Notes: a model not told the origin generated them from the letters alone. DNA of 64,000 nt from Filosporella fistucella (GCA_030077755.1 JAQJZZ010000002.1:186001-250000), one strand, 5' to 3'; positions 23,631-36,175 are shown, counted from the first letter of the stretch. Program-made: numbers and translations.

Positions 23631-24795
23631 ATGGCTCCATCTGCGACAGAAATCATTCCCACAATGGCAAAGCTTTCGAAAGCCAATATCGGGGTGTATA
23701 CGAACCCTCAGCATGAGTTGTGGGTGGCGGAAGCTACTCCCTCTGTTGAGAGTGTTGAAAAGGGTGATACATTGAAACCTGGAGAAGTGACTGTTGGAAT
23801 CAAAAGTACTGGCATCTGCGGGTGAGTTGAGCCGTCAGTTGTGAAGATTGTGCTGACATATTAGTTCTGATGTACACTTCTGGCACGCTGGTTGCATTGG
23901 GCCCATGATTGTTGAAGATACACACATTCTGGGCCACGAATCTGCAGGTGTGATATTGGCAGTTCACCCTTCAGTCGAGCATTTGAAAGTTGGAGACAGA
24001 GTCGCAATAGAGCCAAACATCATCTGCAATGAATGCGAACCTTGCCTCACTGGAAGATACAATGGTTGCGAGAAAGTACTCTTCCTCTCCACACCTCCAG
24101 TTCCTGGTCTCCTCCGCAGATATGTAAATCATCCTGCCATTTGGTGTCATAAGATAGGAGATATGTCTTTCGAGGATGGTGCGTGTTTGGAACCATTGAG
24201 TGTATCCTTGGCTGCTATGCAGAGATCCGGCGTGAAGCTCGGTGATCCCGTCCTGATCTGCGGTGCTGGTCCAATCGGTCTGATTACTTTATTGTGCTGT
24301 CAAGCTGCTGGAGCATGCCCAATTGTCATCACTGATATCGACGAAGGAAGATTGGAATTTGCAAAGAAGCTTGTGCCGTCAGTCACCACATTCAAGGTCG
24401 AGAGGGTATCTGCCGAGGACTCTGCGAAGTCGATTATTGAGGCATTTGGAGGAATTGAGCCAGCTGTCGCACTCGAATGTACTGGAGTTGAAAGCAGTGT
24501 GTCTGCGGCCATCTGGGCTGTCAAATTTGGTGGAAAGGTGTTCGTTATTGGAGTTGGGAAGAATGAGATGAACATCCCATTCATGAGATTGAGTGTGCGA
24601 GAAATCGACCTACAATTTCAGTATAGATACTGCAATACCTGGCCTCGAGCAATCCGGCTTGTGCAGAGCGGTATCATCGATATGAAGAAGCTGGTAACCC
24701 ATCGATTCCAACTGGAGGATGCAGTGAAGGCATTTGAGACGGCTGCTAACCCAAGAACGGGCGCTATCAAGGTGCAAATAAAGAGTGAAGACTAG
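23631..24795 (+). CDS. lad1: L-arabinitol 4-dehydrogenase
   Basis: Exons 23631-23821 and 23865-24795 with a 43-bp intron; 373 residues. It is a medium-chain zinc dehydrogenase. Catalytic zinc ligands are the Cys of TGICGSDVH and the His/Glu of ILGHESAG. Structural zinc is held by the four cysteines of CNECEPC plus the Cys of YNGCEKV. The nucleotide-binding motif is GAGPIGL, followed by an acidic TDIDEGR turn that selects NAD over NADP. The [15 protein letters not shown] segment is characteristic of fungal L-arabinitol 4-dehydrogenases, which oxidise L-arabinitol to L-xylulose in L-arabinose catabolism. Xylitol or sorbitol dehydrogenase is the alternative, judged less likely because of that segment. 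Cytosolic. Confidence 0.9.
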
Positions 24796-25127
24796 GGCGA
24801 AGGGCAGTAGATTTGTAGCATTTAGATTTGTTTCTTCATTGCGCTTTCTGTCGATAGTTCTGAATATCAATCGCGTTGAATATGTGAATTGTACTTTGCG
24901 ACTTCCGTGACAGTTGTAAATTTGGTGAAGCTTTGCGCTGCTTTGTTCAGCTGGCGGTCCTCCGGAACAAACCTCGCTGACTAATCTTAGCTCTTTCCTG
25001 ATTCCGCCGACGAAAAGTTCACATTTCTCGCGCGATTCCATCCATCACCCATTGAACGCCCACCTCATCATCTCTCCCCTCGAGATCCATTTCCTTCGTA
25101 TCTACGGTCGCGAAATCTCCCCTCACT
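24796..25127. other. Intergenic, 332 bp
   Basis: 3' end of the arabinitol dehydrogenase gene and promoter of the ATP synthase subunit gene. No further feature recognised. Confidence 0.5.
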
Positions 25128-25842
25128 ATGTCTCTCGCCGTCTCTCGCGCCGTGTTGAGGCGCTGTCCGAAGCTCCCTGCCGGCCGACGATTCCAGTCAA
25201 CCACCAGCAAAGCTACAGAAGCTGCGAAGGATACCGCATCGAAAGCTACAGAAGCTGCACAGGATTACAAGAGCAAGGCTTCAGAAGGTCTGTCGAGGGT
25301 CAGCTCTGCGGCCGGTCCTGCGATCAGTGGTGCAGCAAACAGGGTGGGCAGTGCGTTGAGCAAGATTGGTGGCCGGACCGGTAGATTGATTGCGTTTGTT
25401 GAACGTAAGCCATTGGCAGTATGGGTTGATTCTGGATCGATTGCTAATTTAATAGGCCAAATTCCTCCTACCATCTACTACGCCAGAGTTGGAATGGAGC
25501 TGTCAAAGATTGTTTTCAGAGGACAAAAGATGACACCACCGTGAGCCGTTACTTATGCCCAATTGATTTCAGCAGACTGACATTAAATACAGACCCGTCT
25601 CCACATTTCAATCCTATTTCCAACGCGTGGTAAAGTCCTTCCGAAACCCTGGAGAGCTATTCAAATCTGCCCCAGGTGTAGAGTCCCAAGGCATCAGAGA
25701 GACCATCCGCAACATCGATCGCGCACAAGTTGTATCTGGAGCCGTAATCACAGCCGAGCTTTTGGGATTTTTCACTGTTGGAGAGATGATTGGACGAATG
25801 AAGTTGATTGGGTATAGAGGTGATACTGGTGCTCACCACTGA
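25128..25842 (+). CDS. ATP20: Mitochondrial F1Fo-ATP synthase subunit g
   Basis: Exons 25128-25404, 25456-25540 and 25593-25842; 203 residues. The N-terminus (MSLAVSRAVLRRC...GRRFQST) is a typical mitochondrial presequence. An Ala/Lys-rich helical stretch follows (ATEAAKDTASKATEAA). The conserved core runs from about residue 88: PPTIYYARVGMELSKIV and then RVVKSFRNPGELF. A C-terminal membrane helix carries the GxxxG-like dimerisation segment (AELLGFFTVGEMIGR). Subunit g is a small membrane protein that promotes dimerisation of the ATP synthase in cristae. The three-exon structure resolves completely. Length is a little above yeast subunit g because of the presequence and helical insert. Confidence 0.92.
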
Positions 25843-28377
25843 GCGACTTTTGATACTGAGGGCGGAGTAGTGGGGAGGTGAAAAGGGGAGAGTTAGAAGC
25901 AGGGCATGACTGGTCTATATTCATGGTAGAGATCCATGGTTACAGGGGGTCATGCATGTATTTGCACATATCCTGCGGCACTTTTTCTTTGTATGTCTGT
26001 ACATCACAATAAAGCAGTATAATGGGTTACCTTACCTTGCATTCTTTGACATGGACATTCGTGTCTACAACATATCTTCAAACCGGACCAGAACAATTTC
26101 CCAGACAAGTGTCTAAATATTCAATGTTACAATGTCAAGTTGTTGTCCTTTTCACATGCTGAACTAACATAGAGATTTGACATGAATTAAATGTCCTCCG
26201 TAAATCTTTACAGACCATGTCTCGATAAAGCTCCAATATGTTTCAAGGGTTTATTCGTATACGAAGAGTCCACTACTATATAGTAGATTTTTGCATCTAC
26301 TATACCTTAAACAATTTGAAACCGTTTCTGTGTGTCTAAGGTTCTATACTATAGTGTAAACTGCATATTTCTATGACGACCCTAAGTTACTTAGAGATTC
26401 ATTAATATTATTAAAATTCCCTGCTTTGTAATATAACTTATTTGTAGGAAAGTTCCTAACCTTATTAAAGATTTATTTGCTATCAAATTCCCACTTTGTT
26501 ATCAAACTATTATATATAGATTAAAATGCTTGCTTCACAAACACTTTTCCAGGGGTTAAAAGATCCTCCCCATTCTCGTATGATTTCTTTCCTAATGATT
26601 TTCCAAATCTATTCTAGTCTCTTATTATATGCTGAATATCCTTTGATTTACTATATAATTCATATGTCAAATTAGTATATTTACTTGAAGGCGCTTTCTC
26701 CAAATTCCAAGTACCCCCCTGGTGAATTTATTATTATTATAGCAAAGTTTTACACCATACTATCATAATTAAAGCACAATATTGCATTATCTAGTTTTAG
26801 ACTTCTATTTGCTTGAGAAAGCAAACTTGACACAATTTCACTAGTCCTCTCAACTAGTTCCAGCGAATGCGAATTTCACAAAGCTCACAGGCCGTAAAAG
26901 CAGCGTCGATATTTCCTTAAAGCAGCGACGTATTTCCGTCTATATAGCGAGGAAGATATATCAAGCAAAGAAGGATAACAATAATGGCATGATATCAATA
27001 CAAGTTGCATTGGGACTACGATTTCGCTCTGTCTGCTTGACAGCGGTTTGAAACGTCTGCCTGAGATCTTATCACAGGCTGTTGTGCTAGCCATCCTTCC
27101 TAGGATATTCGTGAACTGTCGTCACCTTTCTGCCGTCACCGTCAACCATCTTCTCCGTCGCCGGTTCGTTTAGTCTTTATTGCCCTCTTCTTTGCAATGT
27201 CCCAAGTTTTTCAAGAACTTTATACCTCAGCCGTGTTTTTCAGACCTCGGAGAAAATATTCTAGAACGGTGATCTAAAGCTTTTTGGAAATTATAACCCC
27301 CCAAAACGCTCAATATCCCCGGTAGAATCCTGCTTCCGAGCGATTGCTATCAAGTTACCCCCTAATTTTAACGCTATGAAAATTCTAGACTTCTTGGGAC
27401 ACGCACGTGACCGGATTCGGCACAATACATTTGGGCATTACCAAAGATTCACAATTGACCCACTCTGCTCGTCACCAAAATAGATCCCTCCTTAATCAAG
27501 GGATCTGAGGAGAATGGATGAACGGAAACTGACATACCTTCTCTTCTTCGGGGATGCAATGAGTGGCGCAATTGTTGTTGCGACGCAAGAGTTCGAAGCG
27601 ATGCGAGGTGCATATGTTGTGGTTTGACACGAGCCGAGTGTCTGACAAGCCGTGGTGGCCGCAATTGCGCCCGCACCCGTTCACCATTCGTCCATTCCGG
27701 TACTTCTGAATTTCTTCACTCAGTGCGGGTGCAGGTCGATGCACAGATATGAACCTTTTCTTTCACAGGCTGAAATCTCCGGACAACTCGGTGCTGGCAA
27801 AATTGCCAGATTGGTATTGCGAACCTCGGTATACTTCAGCGGGTGCTCAAAGGATTTGCCCACAAAGACTATTTTATCACTAGAGTATATCAAAAGCTCT
27901 TCTATTTGTTGGAGGTTCCTTAGTTTGACCCCTTTTCCTCACCCCAAATATACACGTAGTTGACGTGATGTTGAAATTACTTGAACTGCTATTTTCTTTC
28001 TGGACCGATGTGAAGGCCGATCTGAGAGGTTAGAACGATCTCTGATCCTGATTCTAACTTCTTGCAAGACTCCTGGGTCTGGAAATGTCAGATCGTCCGA
28101 TGAGCACGCTTCGGAAAGTCAAACGGTCTCGAAATCTACCCTTTTTGCCATCCCCTCGTATCTGTCAGGAGTTGAGACCTCGCTTCCCATGGTTGTGGAT
28201 TTCAGACATCGCAACAACAGCCCATCCGAAGCTAAGTCCATGATCGTGCGTCTACTGTATAGATCATATATAATGATCTCTGTCATGTCATTCCCTTCTT
28301 GCAGACGAACTAATCCCACATCATTCTTTTATCCAATAATAATATTTTTGCTCCAGGCGAGCCGGGGGTTTAGAATC
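25843..28377. other. Gene-free stretch, about 2.5 kb, partly very AT-rich
   Basis: No coding region supported. From about 26100 to 26860 the DNA is conspicuously AT-rich (runs of TATA, ATTATTATTA), while flanking sequence is of ordinary composition. This may be a mutated repeat remnant or an AT-rich spacer. Short open frames near 26885-27094 and 27449-27963 look like chance. Confidence 0.5.
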
Positions 28378-29613
28378 ATGAGATCCACGATTTCTTACTG
28401 TCTATTATTATTTGCTCTTTGTGTATCGACATGCTATGCGGCTCCAGCCGATCGACGGTGGCCCAAAGACAAGGACCCGAAGGGCGCTGCTGCTCCTGGC
28501 GTCACAATGACTGTGACTGAAATCGTTCAAGCTTCTTCTCCACCACCAGCTCCTGTGCAGCCATCGCCAGTAGTATCAATGTCAGCTCTAGCATCATCGG
28601 TAGTATCGATGCCACCGCCAGCAGCTTCTGCATCGCCACCACAGCCACCAGCAACAATGCCCATGCCTGCCGCTGGAATGGGTCCACCGGCTCTCCTATC
28701 CCAAGCAACAGCAGAGGAGGCGGGGGGAGGAGTGCCATTCGGTCCACCACCAGCAATGACATTCAGCCCGGGTGCTATACCTCTTTTTCGAGTCGCAAAC
28801 TTCATCGAGAACATTGAATCCTCCTTCTTCTCCGGTGTGCTAAATAGCCTGGGCAATGACCCGGCATTCATTGCAAAGTCTCCCTTGGACGGACGATCAA
28901 TGGCAAACGTCACAAGCCAAATCGCTGCTCAAGAACTGGTTCATATAGCTACTGTAGGAGGTCTCTTGGGTCTAGTCGGACAAGCCAATGTACCTGCGTG
29001 CGCAAAAGTCTTTCCCGTTCAGAATACAACAGACTACCTGGCTAAAGCAAACGTCATTACTGGGGTTGCTATCGGGGTTATCATCAACATCCTTTCAGCT
29101 CTCTCTACTACCGATCCGAATCTTGTCACTCCCCTAGCAAGTATTCTCAGCACGGAGTCACAGCAAGATACTTTCTTCCGTATGACCGGCGCCAACACGC
29201 CCAGCGCGGCACCCTTCAATACAGCCATTTCCACCACTTTCGCCGTCAATATTGCACTCACTTATGCCGATCCGCGATCTTGTCCCGAACTCCCACCAAA
29301 CCCTCTTCTTCCTTCCCTCAATATGACATCTCCCATGATGACCGCCACTGCTCCAGCTACTCCACCTACGAGCATCACATTCACTGCTTCAGGTAATCTA
29401 CCTCAAGGACAGTTATATATGGGTTGGATCAACCAAGCGAATCCGGTCAATTATACAATGGTCACCATCAATAATGGGATTGGAACAGCTGATATACCGA
29501 AGGGAATGTCAGGATTGGCATTTGGAGCTTTGACGGCTCAAAATACAGCTGTGAATGTTGATGCTTTGTCAAATGCTACAATAGCTGGACCAGGGGTGGT
29601 TCTGTTGTCTTGA
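28378..29613 (+). CDS. Secreted ferritin-like domain protein (Rds1-type)
   Basis: A single exon, 411 residues from the ATG that gives a clean signal peptide (hydrophobic core YCLLLFALCVSTCYA). Residues about 40-120 are a Pro/Ala/Ser-rich linker. Residues about 135-300 read as a ferritin-like four-helix domain: NFIENIESSFF, AAQELVHIATVGGLLG and LSTESQQDTFF place Glu/His side chains at the expected metal-ligand helices. The C-terminal 110 residues look beta-rich with NxT glycosylation sites. Fungal proteins of this kind (stress-response Rds1 group) are cell-wall or secreted proteins of unclear role. An upstream in-frame ATG exists but would bury the signal peptide, so it was not used. Confidence 0.78.
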   Translation: MRSTISYCLLLFALCVSTCYAAPADRRWPKDKDPKGAAAPGVTMTVTEIVQASSPPPAPVQPSPVVSMSALASSVVSMPPPAASASPPQPPATMPMPAAGMGPPALLSQATAEEAGGGVPFGPPPAMTFSPGAIPLFRVANFIENIESSFFSGVLNSLGNDPAFIAKSPLDGRSMANVTSQIAAQELVHIATVGGLLGLVGQANVPACAKVFPVQNTTDYLAKANVITGVAIGVIINILSALSTTDPNLVTPLASILSTESQQDTFFRMTGANTPSAAPFNTAISTTFAVNIALTYADPRSCPELPPNPLLPSLNMTSPMMTATAPATPPTSITFTASGNLPQGQLYMGWINQANPVNYTMVTINNGIGTADIPKGMSGLAFGALTAQNTAVNVDALSNATIAGPGVVLLS

Positions 29614-30352
29614 ACGGATAGTTCGACTCTGGTAGCGGACTTTATGAGATTTATTGTCGTGCTCAATTAGCGTGTTCAGATTTGTATATCCAATTATTTT
29701 CATCTAAGGTAGATATTTGGATAGTGGGGCTATTCATGTTGGGCATTTTGAGCGAGGATTTTTTACTCTTATTGGGCATTCATAAAATACTGTATATTTT
29801 TCTATTTTAAAAAATATGAAAATGACTCTTACAATTGTTTTAACCGCCCCTGATTTGCATTATATACGTATTCAAGACATGATTGGCTATCCTAGGCAGG
29901 AAATTGAAAGCAGGATCTGAAAGGAAGTTTGAATATGAATGTCGTCGAGACCACTGCAGCCTCCAGCTCAACTACAAGGATAAATAACGAGCTGCTTTCC
30001 TCTTTTCAAGCGAATGTAACTCAGATGACTTTTGCATGCGAGGTGGTAGAGTTTGCCAGCCCCTGAGTCCCCACACCGAGACGGTTGAAACTGTGCAAGA
30101 CTTCTCCACACCTCTCTCATTACAGCCTTGATGCGAAGATCCAATCACGATCATCTCTCATCGTATACAGAAACACAGTTGCTGAGTTTAAACGGCACCG
30201 TCGGCCGTCTGTTGTGCCATATGCCTTACTTTATCTGCAACATTCACATCTACGATGCATTCTCATCGTGTCTCGACCCCGAGAAACTTTTTCCTTTCTT
30301 TGCATAAGCCTCTGAACTCTCTCCCAGGCAAACGTGGATAATATATTCTCCA
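29614..30352. other. Intergenic, about 0.74 kb
   Basis: Shared 3' region of the ferritin-like gene and the decayed membrane-protein gene. AT-rich near 29740-29830; no gene recognised. Confidence 0.5.
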
Positions 30353-31118
30353 TCAAGGAGGAAGTGGATTCCCTGCTCCACCATCCACAAATTGCCCCAA
30401 GCTTCCCTTCGGCCTCCTTCTCAAACTCGGCTCTAGGTACCCCACTCCCAAAGCGCACTTCTCATAGTGAAAGCCTATGAAAAGTTTCTCGTTTCTATCG
30501 CCCGGTCTGATTACTTCTTTCAGACAATGGAGAGAATAAGTTCTGTTCCTCATCAAACTTGTTGCTAACCCATCGACTATAGAGGTTGATTGGCGTTGAA
30601 GTAGATACTTGCAATGTGTGGTGTGCAGGAGACGAGTAGAAAATACATATTCGTGTTCGGCTGCCAAGATCGAGGTAATGGGAATGGAAGTAGTGAGGGA
30701 GCAATTGGAATAGAATATGATATTTTGAGAGATAAGACGAGTCAAGTGGGCGGATGAGAGGGTGCTGTTGAAGCAAGGAGCTGGTGTTCAGCTGTAATCT
30801 AGAACGTCGAATTTACAGCCCCAGAGATTTTGCTTGTTGAGGCGATTGACCACAACGAAGGAAGTTTGAAGGTGAGATTGAAGGTGTTGAGTTGCAGGTT
30901 TCGGATTGGCGCAATTGTAAAATCGTGTTCGCAATTGTGAAGAGGACGAGCGAGAGGATTATCAATGCCATGCAAAAACACAATGGCTTTCGATAACGAG
31001 AGGGCTGCTCCTTATCGCGCCTTGTGAAGTCTTGGTCGGTCTCTGGCATGAGAAAATCATTGCTTGACTCGTCCTCGAAGCCTTTGGCCAAAGTTGAGTC
31101 GAAGTCGAGACTCGACAT
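30353..31118 (-). pseudogene. Decayed single-pass membrane protein with HxxHC motif
   Basis: The N-terminal part (from ATG at 31118) has a cytoplasmic tail and one transmembrane segment (CMALIILSLVLFTIANTIL). A luminal region begins with CGQSPQQAKSLG. In another frame the sequence continues CKFDVLDYS-stop-TPAPCFN, which fits a common fungal family with a CGxSxxEAxxxGCxFDxxxxxWxPxxC signature. Keeping frame needs one G fewer in the GGGG run at 30819-30822, and a TGA at 30788-30790 stands where Trp is expected. Downstream the frame is open to 30353 and contains LLHTTHCKYLLQRQ (an HxxHC motif) and YSLHCLKEV. Alternatively a 52-nt GT-AG intron (30765-30816) would skip the damaged block and restore an open frame, but would delete conserved residues. 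Pseudogene is my preferred reading. Confidence 0.6.
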
Positions 31119-31394
31119 TGTAAGTATATGTCGAGACACTTGGCAGTGGTGTCTTATTGAACGAGGAAGACGCCCAGAAGCTGGGCACCAAGGCTTAGAT
31201 ATCATATCAAGCTTCAGGGGTAGGGTTGCGGAGTGTAGTGAGTCGGTTGGGATGGGGACTTTGGAGTTGTAGGAATTTGATTGAAGGTTGAGATATGTGA
31301 CAAATGACTTGTGTAGAGGATCAAGAGATAGAGCTTGTTGTGATAAGAGCTCATTTATCAGAGACTAGCATTGTAATTGTACTGCCACCATAAC

Positions 31395-34300
31395 TCAATT
31401 CTGTGCTTGCCATAATCTCTTCCACCACCCATCACCCTCTTTCATCAACTCATCAGGACCCCCCACCTCGACAATCTTTCCCTGATCCATGACCACCACT
31501 CTTTCGCAACCACCCAAGCTGCTGAGTCTATGCGCAACGCTTATTACGGTATGATCTTTGAATTCCTCTTGGATAACTGCTCTCATCACAGCATCTGTAT
31601 CCTTATCGACACTGCTGGTCGCCTCATCAAGGACAAGGATACGACTAGAATGTTTGCGTAGAAGAGCTCGCGCAAGACAGAAGAGTTGTTTCTGCCCGTG
31701 CGAAAGACCCACTTTGTCAATTGGTGTATTCAGCCCACCAGCCTGCTCAATGATGGGCCACAATGCGACTTTGGTTAAAGCATCTATAATAGCTTGGTCT
31801 GAGACCGTCTCGACTGGAGGGTTATCACTCGTAGTAAAAGATTCTGTTGCTTCGAAAGATTTTGCATCCTCTGCAGACATGATATTAGCAGTGTGAGGCA
31901 AAGCGTTGAAGCGAACGTCTCCTGGTAAAAGAACAGGTTCTTGAGGAATAACAATGATCGCGCGCCGAACATCTTCCCTTTTGATCGAAGATAAGTCCTG
32001 ATCATCGATATTAATGATCCCCTTGTGCTCAGGAAGGAGTCGAAAGAGTAGTCCAATGAGTGTTGATTTGCCACTACCAGTTCTGCCACATATGCCGATT
32101 TTCTCTCCAGCTTTGATCTCGAGGTTGATGTCATGAAGAATGTTTGCAGAATTTTCCTTGTAGGAAGCAGAGACGTTGTGGAATGTTACTGTTCCAGCAC
32201 CAGGCCAATTTGGGGGCAGTGCAGACGGATTTGCGGGAACCGTCTCAGGCTTGATATCTGCTTCTAGCTGTTTGAGTCTTGCCACTGCTCCGATGGAGGT
32301 TTCGAGAGTTGTCCCTATTGTTCAAAAATGAGTGATATTCTTCTGTGGCAATGATAACAAGTGATAGATATAGAAAGAAGAAAATTTGCCCCCACAGTGT
32401 TGAATGAGAGCAGCCACATTCTCCCCAAAGGTAAGCGCATTCAGCATCGCAATACCAATCGCTACACCAGATGTGGTATTCTTGAATTGAGTCGCAAAGC
32501 TAATCAACAGCACCGCCATACAAGCAACCAAGAGATCCATCACAAAGTTAAGCCAGCGTTGAATGCAATACAGTAGATAGTATGGTCGCTGTGAGGCATC
32601 CAGTCTTTTGAAGAAAGCCGCCAGTGATCTCTGTTGCCACCCAAACGCTCTTATCGTCGCAAGACCCTCTATCGTTTCTGTGAACTGAGTGAAAAGAGGT
32701 GACTGTAATTCCAGATCCAGAATTCGTAATTGTCGACTCGTTCGGAGGTAGAACATTTGGATTCCGTATATGATAGCTCCAAGGAGGGGCAATGTGGCCA
32801 GTAAATAATATGATCCGTAGCACATGAGTATCAGGCTCCAAAGAACTTCGAAGGTTCCATGTACGGTTTGTAAGACCGCGATAGGTAGCTGAATGTCGAT
32901 GATAGTCATGTCTTGACTGAAACGATTGAGGATTACCCCGCTATCGATATCTGTGAAGAAAGCTAAAGGTGCCGCGAAGACAACTCGCGTGAGAATCCAA
33001 TGCAGTCTTCTGCTTGCTAGAGGTCCCATGTTGACTAGAATGATACTGAAAAAAGTCAGAAAGCGAAGATTGAGCTTGGAGAGTGAGTATCTCACTATAA
33101 ATATCCCATCTGAGAAGCTAATGCCAAAAAAGGCAATAAGAAGGCGATACCAATAAACACGTTCGTGTGTCGACCATTTGCAGCACTCCACCACCCCACC
33201 AAAAGTTCTGTATTACAGTTAGTCGCAGTATATTATCACGATAGAGGTACTGACGTATGAAGCGATAGCAGGTGACCGAGAAAATTTCTCCAACAAGGAA
33301 CAAGAACAATCTCTTCAGAGTCAGCGCTTTTCGGTAATAATTGTAGACAGTAAAGTCTCCGAGTCGTCGTGCGTCATTGCCCAGATATTTGGCTTGAGGT
33401 TTGGCTGGAACAAGTCTTGCGGTGTCGTTATCCTGTTCTACTTCCTTTTCTGGCTCCTCTCTCTTGTGCCTGGCTTCTGCGATGGCAAGCGATCTGATGT
33501 ATCCGTTGGAAGAGTCGAGCTCAAGGAAAGTTCCCTGCTCCACGATTTTACCTCCTGCTCCAAGGGCAACTATATAATCTGCTGAACGCATGTGATGAAC
33601 TATGTATATCAGTTACGTGTATCTGGTTCACTGAGCTCTGTATGAGACTTGCCTGCATGAGTCGCCAAAATGACAGTCGTCCCCAGCTGTCGCAGTACCC
33701 CGCCATCTGAAAACAGCCGATTAAAAACCAGAGCCTCAGTCTTTGCATCAAGTGCACTGAAGATGTCATCCAGTAAAAGAATGCTTTTCCTCTGATATAC
33801 CGCTCTTGCTAAAGCGAGACGTTGTCTTTGCCCTCCACTGAGAGTGAGACCACGACTTCCAATCACTGTATCTTCTGCATCTGGAAATAGCTGGATATCG
33901 ACATCCATTGTGCATACGTGTAGCACAGTTTCAAGCCAAGCCCTATCAACCTCCTCTGTAGAATCTGAAGAACCGATAATGATCTCTTTCACAGTACCAT
34001 TCGGGAGCCAAGCGCTCTGGCTACAATATCCGATACTCCTATCTCCTAAATAAATGTTACCCTGACCAGATCTCAGTTCTCCGAGAAGTCCAAGCAGCAG
34101 AGTCGACTTTCCCGTTCCTACAGGACCGATGATCATCGTCAGAGCACCACGCTTAAAGCTCGATGTTAAGCCTTGGACTGCATTCGCATCAGCTGAGTAG
34201 CTCAGGGACAGATCTTGCAACAAGATGGCCTCGTCACGCTGTACGGCATTTTCGTTGGAAGGCAAAACTTCGACATCCATTTCCAACGTCTTCTCTGATG

Positions 34301-36175
34301 ATTGACTTGGTGCAGATTTCTTCATCTGTCTCTCATCGGCTCGCTCATCTCGGAGCAGATACTCCTGGATTCTGTCAAAGCAAGCGATGGATGACATTGT
34401 GGAGGGAATCCTGGTGAGAACAATAGAGAGAGGGCCAATGGTAAGATTGAGTATGGAAAGTACTGCATAAGCTTGCGCAGCATTCAGAGGTGGCCCTCCA
34501 ATATTCCTCGCACTAACAGTATACACCATGAAGATGAAAGCAGGCGAAAATAATCTTGCAATACCACCCATAACATTCATCCAGATAATCATATACCGCA
34601 GGCCTTTCATACGGTACAGCTCGCGGATGCGTTGGCTTTGCAACAATCCTTGAAGTCGGGGTCCTAATCCCATCATTCTCAAGCTCTTCATTTCTCGGAG
34701 CGAGGAAGATGCCAATGCAATCCTGGATTGAACAGCTTCGTTCCATACCTTGCGATAACCGACCATCTTCTTCCCAACTATGAAATAATTGACACCAACA
34801 GATATGAATGCAAGTATAAGTGGGACAATGAAACCAATTCCAGCATAATGCCATAGAAGCCACATTCCAATCGCGACTTGGACAGTGCTTGCCCAAATAT
34901 CGTGGAGACCATCAAGCGTGGTCGTGATTCCACTTACGTCTTGGGACATTAACGTCACTGCTGGAGCTTCTTGCGATCCTACAAACTTTAACTTGAGAGT
35001 CTTCGAGTAAATCATTGATACCATAGCGCCACGTATGACCGTGATGCTGCGATAAGTTGAATGTTGATATCGACCAGTGGACACTGCTCGGCCGATATAG
35101 ATGATTCCAGTGGCGGCGATCAATCCATATCCCACATTCTTCGTGTTGGATGAAGATTCTTGGCCAACATAATTGACGGTTCTGTGAATGAGAAATGGCT
35201 GTGCGAAGTCGAAGCCGATTAGACACAGGCGAGGAAAGGCTGGTTCAAGCAATTGCCATTTGAGGGCCGTAATGGTACTTCGTATCAGAGCATGCTTGCC
35301 ACTTTTATCCACTATATCTGTCAATATTTGCTTGGAAGCTGACATGAAATATTGAATTGGTACCTTTGTTCCAGGCCGAATGTGCTGCTATGCTCAATTG
35401 TTCGGATACCAGACCGGAATCCAAGCTGTAAAGATCTTGAAACGCCAGAGCCTTCTTGAATCCCGATCTGAAAAGCTGATTGAGCCAGTAAAACACGCTC
35501 AGGTTGTAAATACTTGCCAGTCCTTCCGGTGTAGTCCATCGATACGGCGGTTTCAGGAAATGACCCTTCTCAATTGCTTCAAGGACGAGTAGCGTGAATT
35601 TTGCTGAGAAAGACGCTGAAAATACGGTGGAGATGCTCTTCAAATCACGAATCATCCAAAGTGTTCTGAGTTGGACTGGGTCAAATAGCACAGAGAAAAA
35701 TAGATAGCTGTTGATGACCAGCGAAGGCTTGACCGTTTTTGCATGCTCGAAATGGGATAGAATGCAGATGAAAACTCCTGCAACGAATGAAATGGTTGCA
35801 GCTGGAATCGAAATCGGAGTTTTCTCGTTCGAAGATATACACCAAAGCACGAGCAGAGGAATCTGCAATGTAGCATATATTATCGATGTTACCTGATCGT
35901 GTAAGCGTCTTAATAGACTAGGGTGGAAGACTTACAATTTTTGCGGCATGGAGCGGGGTAAACTCAGTTTTGATATCCTGGCGGTGAACAATGGCAAGAC
36001 GAATGGGTGCGAAGAGAATGAAGAGTAACGAAGGAACAAGTGATAGGAAAATCTGTTCGAAGTATAGGGTGAAATCAAAAGACCGGCAACTGGGGGAGAT
36101 TGAAGGGCCAAAATTGCTATCGCTGCCGGTCAGACATGTTTGCCTTGATATCAATAACTGACTTGTTGAATTCAT
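31395..36175 (-). CDS. ABC transporter, subfamily C (MRP-type multidrug resistance)
   Basis: Seven exons: 36175-35936, 35892-35364, 35317-33653, 33599-33255, 33207-33096, 33045-32396 and 32314-31395; 1486 residues with every junction in frame. The intron at 33600-33652 is GC-AG (donor GCAAGT). The order is an N-terminal TMD0 of several membrane spans, TMD1, NBD1, TMD2 and NBD2. NBD1 has Walker A GPVGTGKST, signature LSGGQRQR and Walker B LLLDDIFSALD, with Asp instead of the catalytic Glu, as is usual for ABCC. NBD2 has Walker A GRTGSGKST, an altered signature LSHGQKQ, and Walker B LVLDEATSSVD. Such pumps export drugs, conjugates or secondary metabolites across the plasma or vacuolar membrane. 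It sits 8 kb from the RiPP-like pair with a mannosidase gene between, so a link is speculative. Confidence 0.92.

Noticed and set aside
35339..35363. A 25-nt GT...AG micro-intron in the ABC transporter that would repair the frame
   Set aside because: The same donor with the next acceptor (TTGACAG, ending at 35318) gives a 46-nt intron, the usual size here, keeps frame and yields the family-like AWNKDIVDKSGKHALIR.
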